Assembly (NCBI GenBank): GCA_026770575.1
Contig: MU657425.1
Span: forward strand, 42,654 to 69,501
Origin: Pelagophyceae sp. CCMP2097
Lineage: Eukaryota; Sar; Pelagophyceae
Direction: 5' to 3'
DNA length: 26,848 nucleotides
In this document: positions 10,009-19,056 of the stretch, in pieces
Layout of the letters: each line of letters opens with the position of its first letter
Position numbering within the stretch: the stretch's first letter is position 1
Position numbers and translations under genes: made by a program
Notes under the pieces: model-generated
What the model saw: the letters and a program-made list of their open reading frames with translations, nothing else
Database searches by the model: none
Told to the model about the DNA's origin: nothing

Positions 10009-10265
10009 AAAGGCCGCCACGCGGCGAAACACGCGCCCGCGGAGCAGAGGCGCCGAACGCCAATAGACGCCCGCTCACCCAACCACCACCTTGGAGGGCC
10101 GCACCCGCGGTCCATCCTCCCCCCCACCTCCCATTGAACTACGCCCCCGCTTCGCAGAAGGGCTACGCAAGGAGCCGCTAAACCCTTGCCCACCATTCCT
10201 CGTCGGCAGAACAGAGAGGCGGTCATGGCGGCCGGCGCGCTTAAAGCGCGTGATCGCCCTCCGCT

Positions 10266-10292
10266 CCGACTGTTTGATCGATTAAAGTAAAA
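10266..10292 (+). repeat. 27-nt dispersed element, copy 1
   Basis: This is an exact match over 27 nt to 14756-14782. It begins CCGACTGTTTGATCGATTAA and continues into AGTAAAA. It is AT-rich against a GC-rich background. It lies 258 nt after the kinesin stop. A weaker match upstream (gaacgccaatagac at about 10055) pairs with a similar stretch before copy 2 (gaacgccgatagac at about 14668), suggesting two diverged copies of a longer unit. Confidence 0.85.
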
Positions 10293-10307
10293 TTCGCCGA
10301 GAACTCG

Positions 10308-10375
10308 TATCACGGAAATGAAGTCCTTTTCGCCGAAAGGTATCACGGAAATCAGGGTGGTGGAAAAAAGGACTT
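10308..10375. promoter_or_regulatory. Direct repeat TATCACGGAAAT plus 10-bp inverted repeat
   Basis: TATCACGGAAAT occurs at 10308-10319 and 10341-10352 (33-nt period). AAGTCCTTTT (10321-10330) and AAAAGGACTT (10366-10375) form a perfect 10-bp inverted repeat enclosing the second copy and a CGCCGAAA site. It looks like a protein-binding cluster or a hairpin-forming transcript end. The function is unknown. Confidence 0.4.
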
Positions 10376-10691
10376 TTCGTGCGCGGCCTGACGGCGGAGT
10401 TCGACGCGGCGTCCCGTGCGCCCCCGCGCGCGGGCGCCCCGCGCGCAGCGCGCAGCGCCCTGCCAGAGACGTAAAATCCGCGGCTGTGCCGCTCGAGAGC
10501 GGCGCTTTTCGAATGCTTGGCAGGGCTTCGGTGCTGCGCGGGCCCTCGGCGCGAAGGCGCGCGCGCCTCGCGGGCGCCTCGATTCGTCTCTGTAGGCGGG
10601 CGTGCGTCGGCCCTGAGCCTTTGTGCGTTTTGTCGGCGCGCGCGACGTTTGGTGACCCGCGGCGCGGTGTGCGCCGCCGCCGGCCTTCGCG

Positions 10692-13077
10692 ATGCCGACT
10701 TCCGAGATGGCCGACCCCATGGACGCTTCCGACGAGATGCTGTACAAGATGGCCGCCGTGAACCTGGCGCGCAGAAACGTGGCCATCGACGCCGGGCTTG
10801 CCGCCGCCGAGGGCTCAGAGCAGTCGCACGAAAACGCTTTGGAGCAGTTGGTAGCGTCGGTGCAGGACGACGAGGCCTCGTTGGTGCTTCTGCTGTACCG
10901 CCTCGGCGTGCGCCACATCAACGGAGGGCGCTACGACGACGCGCGAGAGTGTTTGAGTTCGGTCCTCGACATGGACTCCAGCCACAGCCGAGCGCGAGAC
11001 GCTTTGGCCACGGCCATGTTCAACGCGGGGGTGACCGCGCTCAACGACGGTGCGCATCCTCTTAGTCGCCAGTGACCCTCCACCTGGCAAAGGTCCCCTT
11101 GACCCAGCAAAGGCCCGAGAACGTGCCTCTGTAGGCAAGCCCAGTGCGGCGGCGGAAATGTTCGAGTCAGTCGTCGACTTCGAGCCGGGCCACCAGGGCG
11201 CGCTGCGAGGTGCGCTTCGGGGCGGTTGGCGGGGCGAGAGGTGACGGTGCAAAGCGAGCCCTCCGCGACGTGCGGCGCCCCTCCGCACCTCGCAGCGCAG
11301 GCCTGCTCTCGGCGCAGCACAACCTCGGCGTCGAAGCTTTAGAAAAGGGCGACTGCGAGGGCGCGCGGTACCATTTTTCAGAGGTGCTGCGCGAGGACCC
11401 GGCGCACAAATCGGCGAGGCAGGCTTCTTGTTCGGTGGACATCCGCCAATCTTCGGAACTTATGCGCCGGCGCGACTTCAAAGCGGCGCTGCCTTTCTTG
11501 GAAAGAGCAGAGGGTCTCTTCGGCGACGACCGGTCGCAGAACGAATCTCGCGTGGCCTGTGCTTACAACCGCGCCGTCTGCAATTTGGAGCTGAACAGAG
11601 TCCCAGAGGCGAGGTGGGCTTTGCAGGCCGCTTTGAAGCTCGATTCGCGGCACGCGCCCTCGCTCAAGGCCGAGCCGGTGATTCGTCGACGCGTCGAGGC
11701 TTACAAAAAGAAACATGCCGACTACGACCCTGACGCGCCGCCGCCCGCGCCGCCGCCCGCGCCGCCGCCGCAGCCGCAGTCGGCGCTGCTGCGCGCGGCT
11801 TCCAAGGCGGCGGCGCCGCCCCTCACCGAGGCGCGCGTCTCTTCGACTGAGTCGCTGGCCGCGTCCAAGAAAGGGGCCATCTCAGACTCGGCTTTTGTTG
11901 GAGCCGCTTTAGCCTGCGCCATCGAGAAGCGCCACACGGAGCCGGACTTGGCAGTCGACGAAGACGGCGACGACTGCGAGGACGTGGTCCGACGCCGCTA
12001 CGCTTTACAGCCGGAGAGCGACGCGCCGCCTTCGACGCGCGCAAAGGAATTCATCTTCAACGAGTCTGGTGCCGGCGTCTTCGAAAGGACTCGCCCATGC
12101 TGTTTATCGACGACGACGTTGTAGGTTTGCGCCGAAGACGTTTGCGCGAATACGCGCTTTGACGGGGGTCCCGGAAGCGTCTTACGTTTCCGCCATGACC
12201 TCGAAGAGACTCACGGGCGGCGCAAAGGGCGAGGGCAAGAGCGGCTCATACTTCTTCTTCTCCCACGACTCGAGGTTCATCGCCAAGACGGTCAACTCGG
12301 GTGCGTTTGACTGCGCGGGGATCGGGCGTGGTCGTGGAGGGACATCACGCCGGCGTCGATTTTCGGAACAAATCAGGCGAGCTGCGCTTCCTGCGTTCGG
12401 TGCTGGGCGAATACCTCGAGTATCTCGAGGTCGAGGCGAAGACGACGCTGCTTTGCCGCTTTGTGGGCCTGTACAGCATCAACCGCCCCGGCAAGTCTAC
12501 CGCCGAGGCAAAGTGCCTCGTCGTCATGCGCAACGTGATGCAGCAGCACGTTTCCTACGAGGCCATCTACGACCTCAAAGGTGCGTCTTGTGAATTCCAA
12601 ACCGTGCCTTTGCAGCTTTTTCGATCAGGGTCGTTGCGCGGCCGCTTCGTCTCCGAGGCGGAGCAAGAGGCGGGCACGGTGGTGTTGAAGGACCAGAACT
12701 TTTCCAACGACGTGGGCCACCGCATGGACTTTGGGCCGGGCCGGCGCGAAGGTTTCGTGATGCAATTGCGGCGTGACGCCGAATTCCTCGCCTCGCACAA
12801 CGTGATGGACTACTCGTTGATCCTCGGCGTGACGCACGACTCCGACGCGATGCGGAGCAAGTGCGACACGCGCTGGCAGCGCAAGGGCTGCCACAAGGCG
12901 TACGACCTCGGGATCATCGACATTCTGCAGGTCTACAACATGCGAAAAAAGGTCGAGAACGCCTTCAAAACGCGTTCGGTGAAGATGGGCGGCGGCGACC
13001 CGACGACGATCAGCTGCGTCGACCCGCGGGCGTACGGCCAGCGCTTTACCAATTTTGTCGAGCACTACTGCGACTGA
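10692..13077 (+). CDS. TPR domain fused to phosphatidylinositol-phosphate kinase (PIPK)
   Basis: Six exons: 10692-11049, 11135-11209, 11301-12063, 12125-12300, 12377-12580 and 12629-13077; 674 aa, frames consistent. Residues about 55-320 form TPR-like helical repeats (YRLGVRHINGGRYDDARECL, HNLGVEALEKGDCEGARYHF, YNRAVCNLELNRVPEARWAL). A Pro-rich linker (DAPPPAPPPAPPPQPQ) leads to a complete PIPK core (about 395-674): EFIFNEFAPKTFARIRALTG, G-loop GEGKSGSYFFFSHDSRF followed by IAKTV (ATP-site Lys), LLCRFVGLYSI, DLKGS (about 523), NVMDYSLILGV (about 583), GIIDILQVYN, and the C-terminal loop ending SCVDPRAYGQRF. The product should phosphorylate a phosphatidylinositol monophosphate at membranes; type I versus II cannot be decided here. 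The TPR-to-kinase junction is intron 3 (donor GTCTGG, weaker). It restores the canonical kinase start and is the only join needing confirmation to exclude two genes. Confidence 0.88.
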
Positions 13078-13367
13078 CCGCGGCCTTCGCCGGCGCCGAC
13101 GCGGCCTCGCCGCCGGCGGGCCTTGCGGCGGGCATTTTAGAGGCAAGCCCGCCGAGTGGCGTTCCTGCAGCCGCGCCGGCGTATACGGCGCCGCCGCCGA
13201 CGGCAGAGCACTTTTTAACTTTTAAGTAAGCAATCAAATCACACGACTCCCGCGCAGCGCCCGCGGCGGCCGATGAAGGAGCGCTCCCTTGGCGACGGGC
13301 GGCGTTTCCTTTCATTCAACGGACTCCAAACTCCAAACTCGGCGACTCACCGGACCGACACGCGACG
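13078..13367. other. Intergenic region between the PIPK and proteasome genes
   Basis: These 290 nt follow the PIPK stop. The first part is open in another frame (Ala/Pro-rich, ending TAEHFLTFK) but has no start or supported splice. An AT-richer stretch (about 13209-13240) probably holds the PIPK transcript end. The proteasome promoter should lie close to 13300-13367, where ACTCCAAACTCGGCGA is seen. Confidence 0.4.
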
Positions 13368-14651
13368 ATGGACTTTGCGAGTCGAGACGCGGATGAGCTC
13401 CACACGGGCACGACGATCATGGCCGTCGCCTACGACGGCGGCGTGATCATGGTGCGCATCGCCGCCGCAAAGTGGCGAGGCTTGGAAAGGGCGTGAAAAG
13501 GCCGGCCCCGAGGCGCCCCGGCCGGGGTCGTTTCCGCATGCCGCGCGGGCGCGCACCTCGGACGACCTTTGCCGCGGCGCACGCGCGCGGCCCCGGCGCG
13601 AATCGGATTTTTACTAGGGCGCCGATTCGCGCGTCTCCACGGGCACGTACGTGGCGAATCGCGTATCAGACAAAGTGACGGCCGTGCGTGGCGCGCGCGA
13701 CGCGATGCTACCGCCCCTCGGGAGTATTCGGAGGCTGTGGGGGTCACGTAGCTGCAGTCGTGCCATTCTATGCCGGCATGCCTCTGGCGCCGATTTTAAA
13801 CGCGCGTTTTGAAATGTCTGACTTTGTAGATCCACGACAAGATCTTCATGTGCCGCTCCGGCTCCGCGGCGGACACGCAGGTCAGCGCGCCGTCTTCTCA
13901 AAAGCCTCGTTTGTCTCCGAAACGACAGCGTTTTGAGATGCTGCCTAGGCGGTGTCCGATTACGTGAGGCACTACCTCGCGTCGCACGCCATCGAGACCG
14001 GCCGCCCGCCCCTCGTCAAGACGGCCGCCAACCTCTGCAAGCGCATCTGCTACGGCAACAAGGAGAAGCTCCTGGCTGCCGTACTTTTTAGCCGCGTCTT
14101 TGCGGAAGCGCGGCGCCGAAGAGTGTGCCACGGCGACGCCGCGACGCGCCGGGCTTGCACCCCCGACGCCTCCTCGCCGCAGGTCATCGTCGCCGGCTAC
14201 GACGCCGTGAGCGGCGGCACCGTCTGGGTCATCCCGCTCGGTGAGCCGTGAGGTTGCGTTATCCACGAGGTTACTGCTCCAAGCACTCTCGAGAGGCGCC
14301 GTTTCTGCCACGAGCGCGGAGCACCGTCGAGAATGTGTTTGCGCTCGTCGCGCACGACGCTTTTGCTTGGCGAGCGCGGGTTCGCCGCAATCCGGGGCCT
14401 CGATGCTCCAACTAGGCGGCACGTGCGTGCAGATGCCCTTTGCCATTGGCGGCAGCGGTTCGACGTACATTTACGGCCACGTCGACGCGCAGTTCAAGCC
14501 GGGCATGTCAAAGGAGGAGTGCAAGGCGTTTGTGACCGAGGCCGTGGGCCGCGCCATGGCGCGCGACGGCTCCTCGGGAGGCATCATCCGCATCGTCGAC
14601 ATTTGCGCAGACGGCGTGACCCGCGACTACCTGACAGCCAACACCGTCTAG
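13368..14651 (+). CDS. PSMB6: 20S proteasome subunit beta1 (caspase-like catalytic subunit)
   Basis: Six exons: 13368-13451, 13618-13683, 13830-13880, 13949-14080, 14183-14240 and 14416-14651; 208 aa. A short propeptide [14 protein letters not shown] precedes Thr1, giving the active N-terminus [19 protein letters not shown]. Counting from Thr1, Asp17 and Lys33 are present (VSDKVT), so the subunit should be catalytic. Later blocks match beta1: [89 protein letters not shown]. Beta1 cleaves after acidic residues within the 20S core in cytosol and nucleus. The protein is slightly shorter than animal beta1 because the propeptide is short. Introns are longer here (69-175 nt) than in neighbouring genes. 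It converges on the mTERF gene, with 186 nt between stops. Confidence 0.95.
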
Positions 14652-14837
14652 AGCGAGGAAGAACGCCGATAGACACCTCTTCACAAACCCAGCCACGTAA
14701 AAGGAAGCCTGTGTGCACCCACCCTTGTCCCAGGGCCCGTCCAAAGTCCTCCGCGCCGACTGTTTGATCGATTAAAGTAAAAGTCCAGAGGCTGCGACTC
14801 TGCAAGCCACCGGATGGGTACCAGAGACACCACTCCG
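14652..14837. other. Convergent 3' gap between the proteasome and mTERF genes
   Basis: This gap holds the second copy of the 27-nt dispersed element and no gene. Both transcripts must end within or beyond these 186 nt, so their 3' ends may overlap. Confidence 0.5.
14756..14782 (+). repeat. 27-nt dispersed element, copy 2
   Basis: Identical over 27 nt to 10266-10292. It lies 105 nt after the proteasome stop. The core TTTGATCGATTAAAGTAAAA is AT-rich. The same plus-strand position downstream of two plus-strand genes suggests a transcript-end or 3' UTR element, or ends of a small mobile element. Confidence 0.85.
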
Positions 14838-16464
14838 TCATGAGGCGAGCGCGTCTTCTTCGTCCGGGAGGTTGAAGCACGCAGCGCCCGGGTCGCAAGA
14901 GTCCTCGGAGAGGCTCGTCCGCAGGAGTGCGAGCTCGACGTCTGCGAACTTTGCCGCGTGCAACTTTTCCAACGTTTCGATGTCCGTCGAAATCGAGGGT
15001 CGGCGGCCGACGGTGGATAGGCGGTTCGTCAGGAAGGTTCTGTACTGCGAGTGGATGGAAAGGTTGGTGGCGTTCTTCCGCGCGAGCCAGTGGCTGACCG
15101 GGGACTTGTCGTGCCGGAGTGTCGCGTGGATCGCAGTGTCCGGCAAATGCGCGGTGGCCGACGCCAAAGCCTCGAGCTCAAAGGCCAGGCGGAGGTACCT
15201 CCGTACAGTTGGAAGACGCAGGCCAAAAAGGGCCTTTGGTCGACGCATGCAAAGGTGTTGCTCTTCGTCTACCGCGCTTCGCACCGAACGAGCGCGGCGG
15301 CGATGAGCATCGGATTCGCGCGCACGAGGCGCGCCAGGTCGTCCGTTTTCACGGCGCGGCCCAGGATGCGCACCTTTGGGCCTGAAATTTTGCAAGGTGC
15401 GAGGGGGCCTTTGCGGGGATGCCTTTGCCGGCTTTTGCCGGGCGTTGCAACGGCCCGCACCGACGTTGGCGTCGACGTCCAACTGGAGCAGCGTCGGCGC
15501 GCGCGCGAGGATCTGCGCCACGTCGGCATCGGGCAGCAGGTCGCGCCTAAGGCGATGACCGTCGAGTTTCCCGACATCCATGCCTCCCGACGGCCACCAT
15601 CCTCCAGCGTGCACCTCGCCTTTGTGATGCCGCTCTAGACTCTGGCTGCACCGGTTGCTTGGGATCACGGACTCACCATTTATCAAGCGTGCAGCCGAGG
15701 TTCCTCGCGTCGTACTGCAGCAAGCACGGCGCCCTCTCGAAGAACCCATCGCCGAGCGTCGACCCGGCGAACAGCTCGCGGATCAGAGCGACGTTGGAGA
15801 CGAGCGTCTCCGGGTCGGCACCTGCAGCCCAAGAGCGTTTATAAAAAAAACGGAAACGGAGCAACGAGGCGCCAACCGTCGGAAAGCGACCGCACCGAGC
15901 AGAGCCGGCTGCCGTTCGACCATGTAGGCCACGTTCGCGCCGGGCAGCATCTGCGAGAGCAGGCCCAGCTTCGACGCGACCTGCGCGCCGTCGGGGGATC
16001 TGCAGCCGCGACGGCACGCGTCCGCCCTTTGGTCTTCCACCGTCCCGCGGTCCGGAACGCACCGAGTCGGCCATGTCTCGGTGGAGGAGCATGGGCTGCC
16101 TTCGCACCATGGCGTCGACGTCGCAGCCAACAAGGTACTGTCTTAGAGTTTCCATCTTCGCCGCCAGCGTCTCCACCTTGTAATCCAAGAGCAGCGGCGC
16201 GCGCGCGACGAGGCGCGCGGCTGTGCCCTCGTCGCCGCCCACCGCGGCGGCGATGCGCTGCAGCGCCGCGCGGAGGCCCGCGCCGCCGAGGCCCGTGGCG
16301 AGGAGCTTGCGCCGCTGCGCCGCCGAGGTGACACCCGCAGACTCTAACCAGACGTCGTCGTCGGTGCGCTTCGCGCGCGGCACCACGCTCCGGCGGATCG
16401 CCGCGGGCCGCGGCAGCAGGCCGCCGGCGACGGCGAACGCGATGGCGTGCAGGGCCCAGCGCAT
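14838..16464 (-). CDS. mTERF-family organelle transcription/translation factor
   Basis: Six exons on the minus strand: 16464-16063, 15980-15896, 15821-15677, 15546-15461, 15381-15285 and 15198-14838; 391 aa. The N-terminus MRWALHAIAFAVAGGLLPRP is a likely targeting presequence. At least six mTERF repeats of about 30 residues follow, each with the signature hydrophobic-x-P-x-L: VARAPLLLDYK, VRRQPMLLHRD, VERQPALLG, FERAPCLLQYD, LARAPTLLQLD, VRANPMLIAAA. The repeats support each splice join; for example DMADS-VASKLGLLSQML needs the acceptor at 15981. mTERF proteins bind organellar DNA or RNA and control transcription, splicing or ribosome assembly in mitochondria or plastids. The C-terminal 120 residues are less typical. 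The gene is divergent from the FN3-WW gene, with 225 nt between starts. Confidence 0.88.
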
Positions 16465-16689
16465 CTTCTGGCGGGAGCCGGCGGCGAAAGCCCGGCTTCC
16501 GGCGACGCCCGGCAGCGGCCGAGGCCTCGTAGACCTCGGGTCCTTTAGAATGCGGACCGAGACGAGCCGGCTCGCGACTCGACCGGTGCTGCAACTCGGC
16601 TCTGTCACTGTGGACCGGATCCAAGTATCGCTGAATAGCCGGTTGGCCGTCTCGCGGACCTGGCTGGGGTCCAAGCCCGTCCGTCGGGC
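16465..16689. promoter_or_regulatory. Putative bidirectional promoter, mTERF / FN3-WW genes
   Basis: These 225 nt lie between divergent start codons. They contain two perfect palindromes, CGAGGCCTCG (16520-16529) and CGAGCCGGCTCG (16563-16574). No TATA-like sequence was seen. The bidirectional role is inferred from geometry only. Confidence 0.4.
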
Positions 16690-18868
16690 ATGGCCGAGGT
16701 CGGCCCGCCACGCGGCCCGCGCGTCAGCTTCTCCGACGACGCGCCATGGCGGGTGCCGAACACCGACGACGCGCCGTTGCGGGTGCCGGTCGACGAGGCG
16801 CCGCCGCAGCCAGAGGACGACGAGGCGCCGCCGCCACCGATTGCCGACCGGGCGCTGGAGAGCGATCGGGCGCCGGACCCGTTCCGGGCGCCGGACACGT
16901 GGTCGTCGCATAGCGACTGGGCGCAGGAGAGCGTCCCGGCGCCGGCGCCGAAGAGCGACGGGGCGCCGAAGAGCGACGGGGCGCCAGATGCCGACCTGGC
17001 GAGCGCGCGCGCCGTTGCGCAAGGCAACGAGGCCTGGCGGGTGCGTCTTGATGCCGCCTCCGCGGTGGAGCCTGCGCGACGAGGGACCCTGTAGGCGGCG
17101 GGTCTGCGCGACGAGAGCCTCAACGCGCGGCACGACGACCGGCGCGAGCGGTGCGTCGGATGACGCGCGACGACGACGGCCCCGATGCGGCAGGGATCGC
17201 GTCTTTGCGGCTCGCCGACGCCGACGCCGTAGGAGCGCGGCGCGCGCGGCCGCGCTGCGCTCTCTGGCGCGGCTGCTGCCGTCGCGCGCGGACGACCCGG
17301 TTGTCGGCCGCTGCCTCGCCGCAGTCGACCCACTGAACAACCTCGGCGCCTGGACGCGATTTGTGCTGCAGGGCCACACTGGCTTCGACGCGGCGAGGGT
17401 CGCGCGCCACGCGCGCCGCTCCTGGCGCGACTTCGCCACGCCACCGCTCCGCCTCGCGGAAGAAGCGGAAGGCGTGGCAGTGCGGGAGCTCGGCTTTGTG
17501 CACGCCTCGGACGCCTCGGAAGGCGACGGCGACGGCCCGCGCGGCGACGTGCACGTCCGCTGCGCGCGCGCCGCTGCCGTGGACGCCGGGAAGCCGCGAC
17601 CCGGGGATGCAAAGGTCGGCAACGTAAAGCGGCCCACGGACGCGTTGGCCGTCGAGCTCGCGGGCCTGTGCGCCGGCTGCGGCGCCGTGGCCCTGGGCGC
17701 GGCGTGGGCGTCGGTGCGCGCGGGCGACGAAGTGCGGCTCCGCGGCCGCAGGGCCTGGAGCGAAGTGACCGAGGTTAATACAAAGTACGTCGGCGTCGGC
17801 GCAGCAGCTGCGGGCGGTGCCCCGGGCGGCGCAGGCCACGTCGAGCTCTTTGAACTCTGGGGCGCCACAGTCCTGCGGCGGACGAATGAAGAAGTCGTCC
17901 TCTTCCAACTGCCGCACCGCGACTTTGCTTCGAGCTTGCGAAGGCTCGAGCGCATGGCCTTGGACGACAACGCCGTGGCCCCTACAAAGACGGCCTCGGG
18001 CGCGCGGCGCCGGCCCGCGGCGCCGCCGCGGGCCGGCGTTTCCGCGCCGGCGCTCGCTTTATTCGGCGCCGACGGCGATGCGCTGGCGCTGCGCTGGGGC
18101 GCGCCCGGGGACGCCGCAGACGTTGTCGGCGTGGACGTTTTCCGAGAGGAGTCGCAGCGCTGGGAAACTGTTTACGAGGGTTCCGACGGCGGCTGCCGCA
18201 TCGGCGGCCTGGCCGCGGCGACGACGTACCGCGTGCGAGGCCGGCGCGGGTCGGGCGCTTTGGCGAAGTGTTCAATAGCGACATTTTGCACGAGGGCGTC
18301 CGCGCCGCAGAGGCCACAACTCGTCAACTGGATCTCCACTCCCGCAGAGACGACGGCGCTCTGGTCCGACCGCACGGCCGAGCTCCGACTCGGCCTCCCT
18401 GCGGACGTGGCGCGGCTGCCGGCAGCGGCGACGTTCGTGGTGGAGAAGTCCGACGCCGGATTGGAAGACTGGCAATCGTGCTACCGAGGCCGGACGCCGC
18501 GGTGCCGCGTTTCGGGCCTCGAAAAGGGCCGCAACTACCTCTTCCGATCGCACTTGGCTTCGGGCGGCCGGGCCATGACGGACTTTTCGGTTGCGCTGGT
18601 GCTCCAAGCGCCCGTCATCATGCCCGCCCAGAAACCCGTTGCACGACCTCTTTCGGCGTCTCTTTCGGCGCGACCTCTTTCCGCGCACGCTCTTCCGGCG
18701 AACGCTCTTTCGTTGCCGCCGAGGCCGCAAACGCCGCACTCCGTCGTCTGCGCACCGTCGGACCCGGACTGGCAAGTGGCGTGGTGTTCAGAAAGAAATC
18801 GGCCCTTTTATCACAACCGGCGCACGATGCGCTCGCAGTGGACGCCGCCGCTCCAGGCCTGGCAGTAA
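16690..18868 (+). CDS. Multidomain protein with two FN3-like domains and a C-terminal WW domain
   Basis: Three exons: 16690-17040, 17095-17150 and 17233-18868; 680 aa. Residues 1-117 are Pro/Asp/Ala-rich and probably disordered, with degenerate repeats (TDDAPLRVPVDEAPPQP) and an exact 18-nt tandem encoding KSDGAP twice. The middle (about 140-395) has no family I recognise; it includes GDEVRLRGRRAWSEVTEVNTKYV, which looks like a small beta domain. Two fibronectin-III-like modules follow (about 400-485, ALALRWGAPGDAADVVGVDVF...YRVRGRRGSGAL; about 495-590, ELRLGLPADVARLP...NYLFRSHLASGG). A Pro/Leu/Ser repeat region (RPLSASLSARPLSAHALP) precedes a WW domain (about 645-678: WQVAWCSERNRPFYHNRR...WTPP) with both Trp and the Pro. 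WW domains bind Pro-rich peptides, so this is likely a scaffold. The exact role is unknown. Confidence 0.8.
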
Positions 18869-19056
18869 TCGTTGACCCCGAAAGGAGCCCCGCAAGGCAA
18901 GAGGGACTCAGGGAGGCCCCGGAAGGGGCCTTCTCCCGGCGTTTCGACATCGCGATTGCGGAGGATTTGTTCACGCCTAATCTCTGTCTCCGAGGGTAGG
19001 TCGTTTGCCGCGCTACCTTTCCAAAGCGGCGTCCCGACGTCGGCGCGCGGTGTGCG
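18869..19056. other. Intergenic gap with a 7-bp hairpin
   Basis: No gene seen in 188 nt. A perfect AGGCCCC-ggaa-GGGGCCT stem (18914-18931) lies 46 nt after the FN3-WW stop and could mark the transcript end. A looser GGTAG...CTACC pair spans about 18996-19017 ahead of IFT88. Confidence 0.4.

Larger units (their letters stand above)
10009..10691. other. Long intergenic region with dispersed-repeat copy and repeat cluster
   Basis: No gene seen. The first 284 nt hold a copy of an element also found after the proteasome gene. Then come two 12-nt direct repeats and a 10-bp inverted repeat. The last 300 nt are GC-rich with no recognised signal and presumably carry the promoter of the TPR-PIPK gene. 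Confidence 0.5.

Noticed and set aside
13081..13229. Ala/Pro-rich frame after the PIPK stop as a possible C-terminal extension
   Set aside because: The PIPK ends at the normal family C-terminus and no GT-AG join gives the right phase.
16223..17232. Plus-strand extension upstream of FN3-WW exon 3
   Set aside because: It is antisense to mTERF exon 1 and then Arg-rich; the chosen exons 1-2 join in frame with GTGCGT donors.
15673..17970. 765-codon minus-strand frame
   Set aside because: Only its end (mTERF exons 1 and 3) is real; the first half is antisense to the FN3-WW gene. The mTERF start at 16464 has a presequence-like N-terminus.
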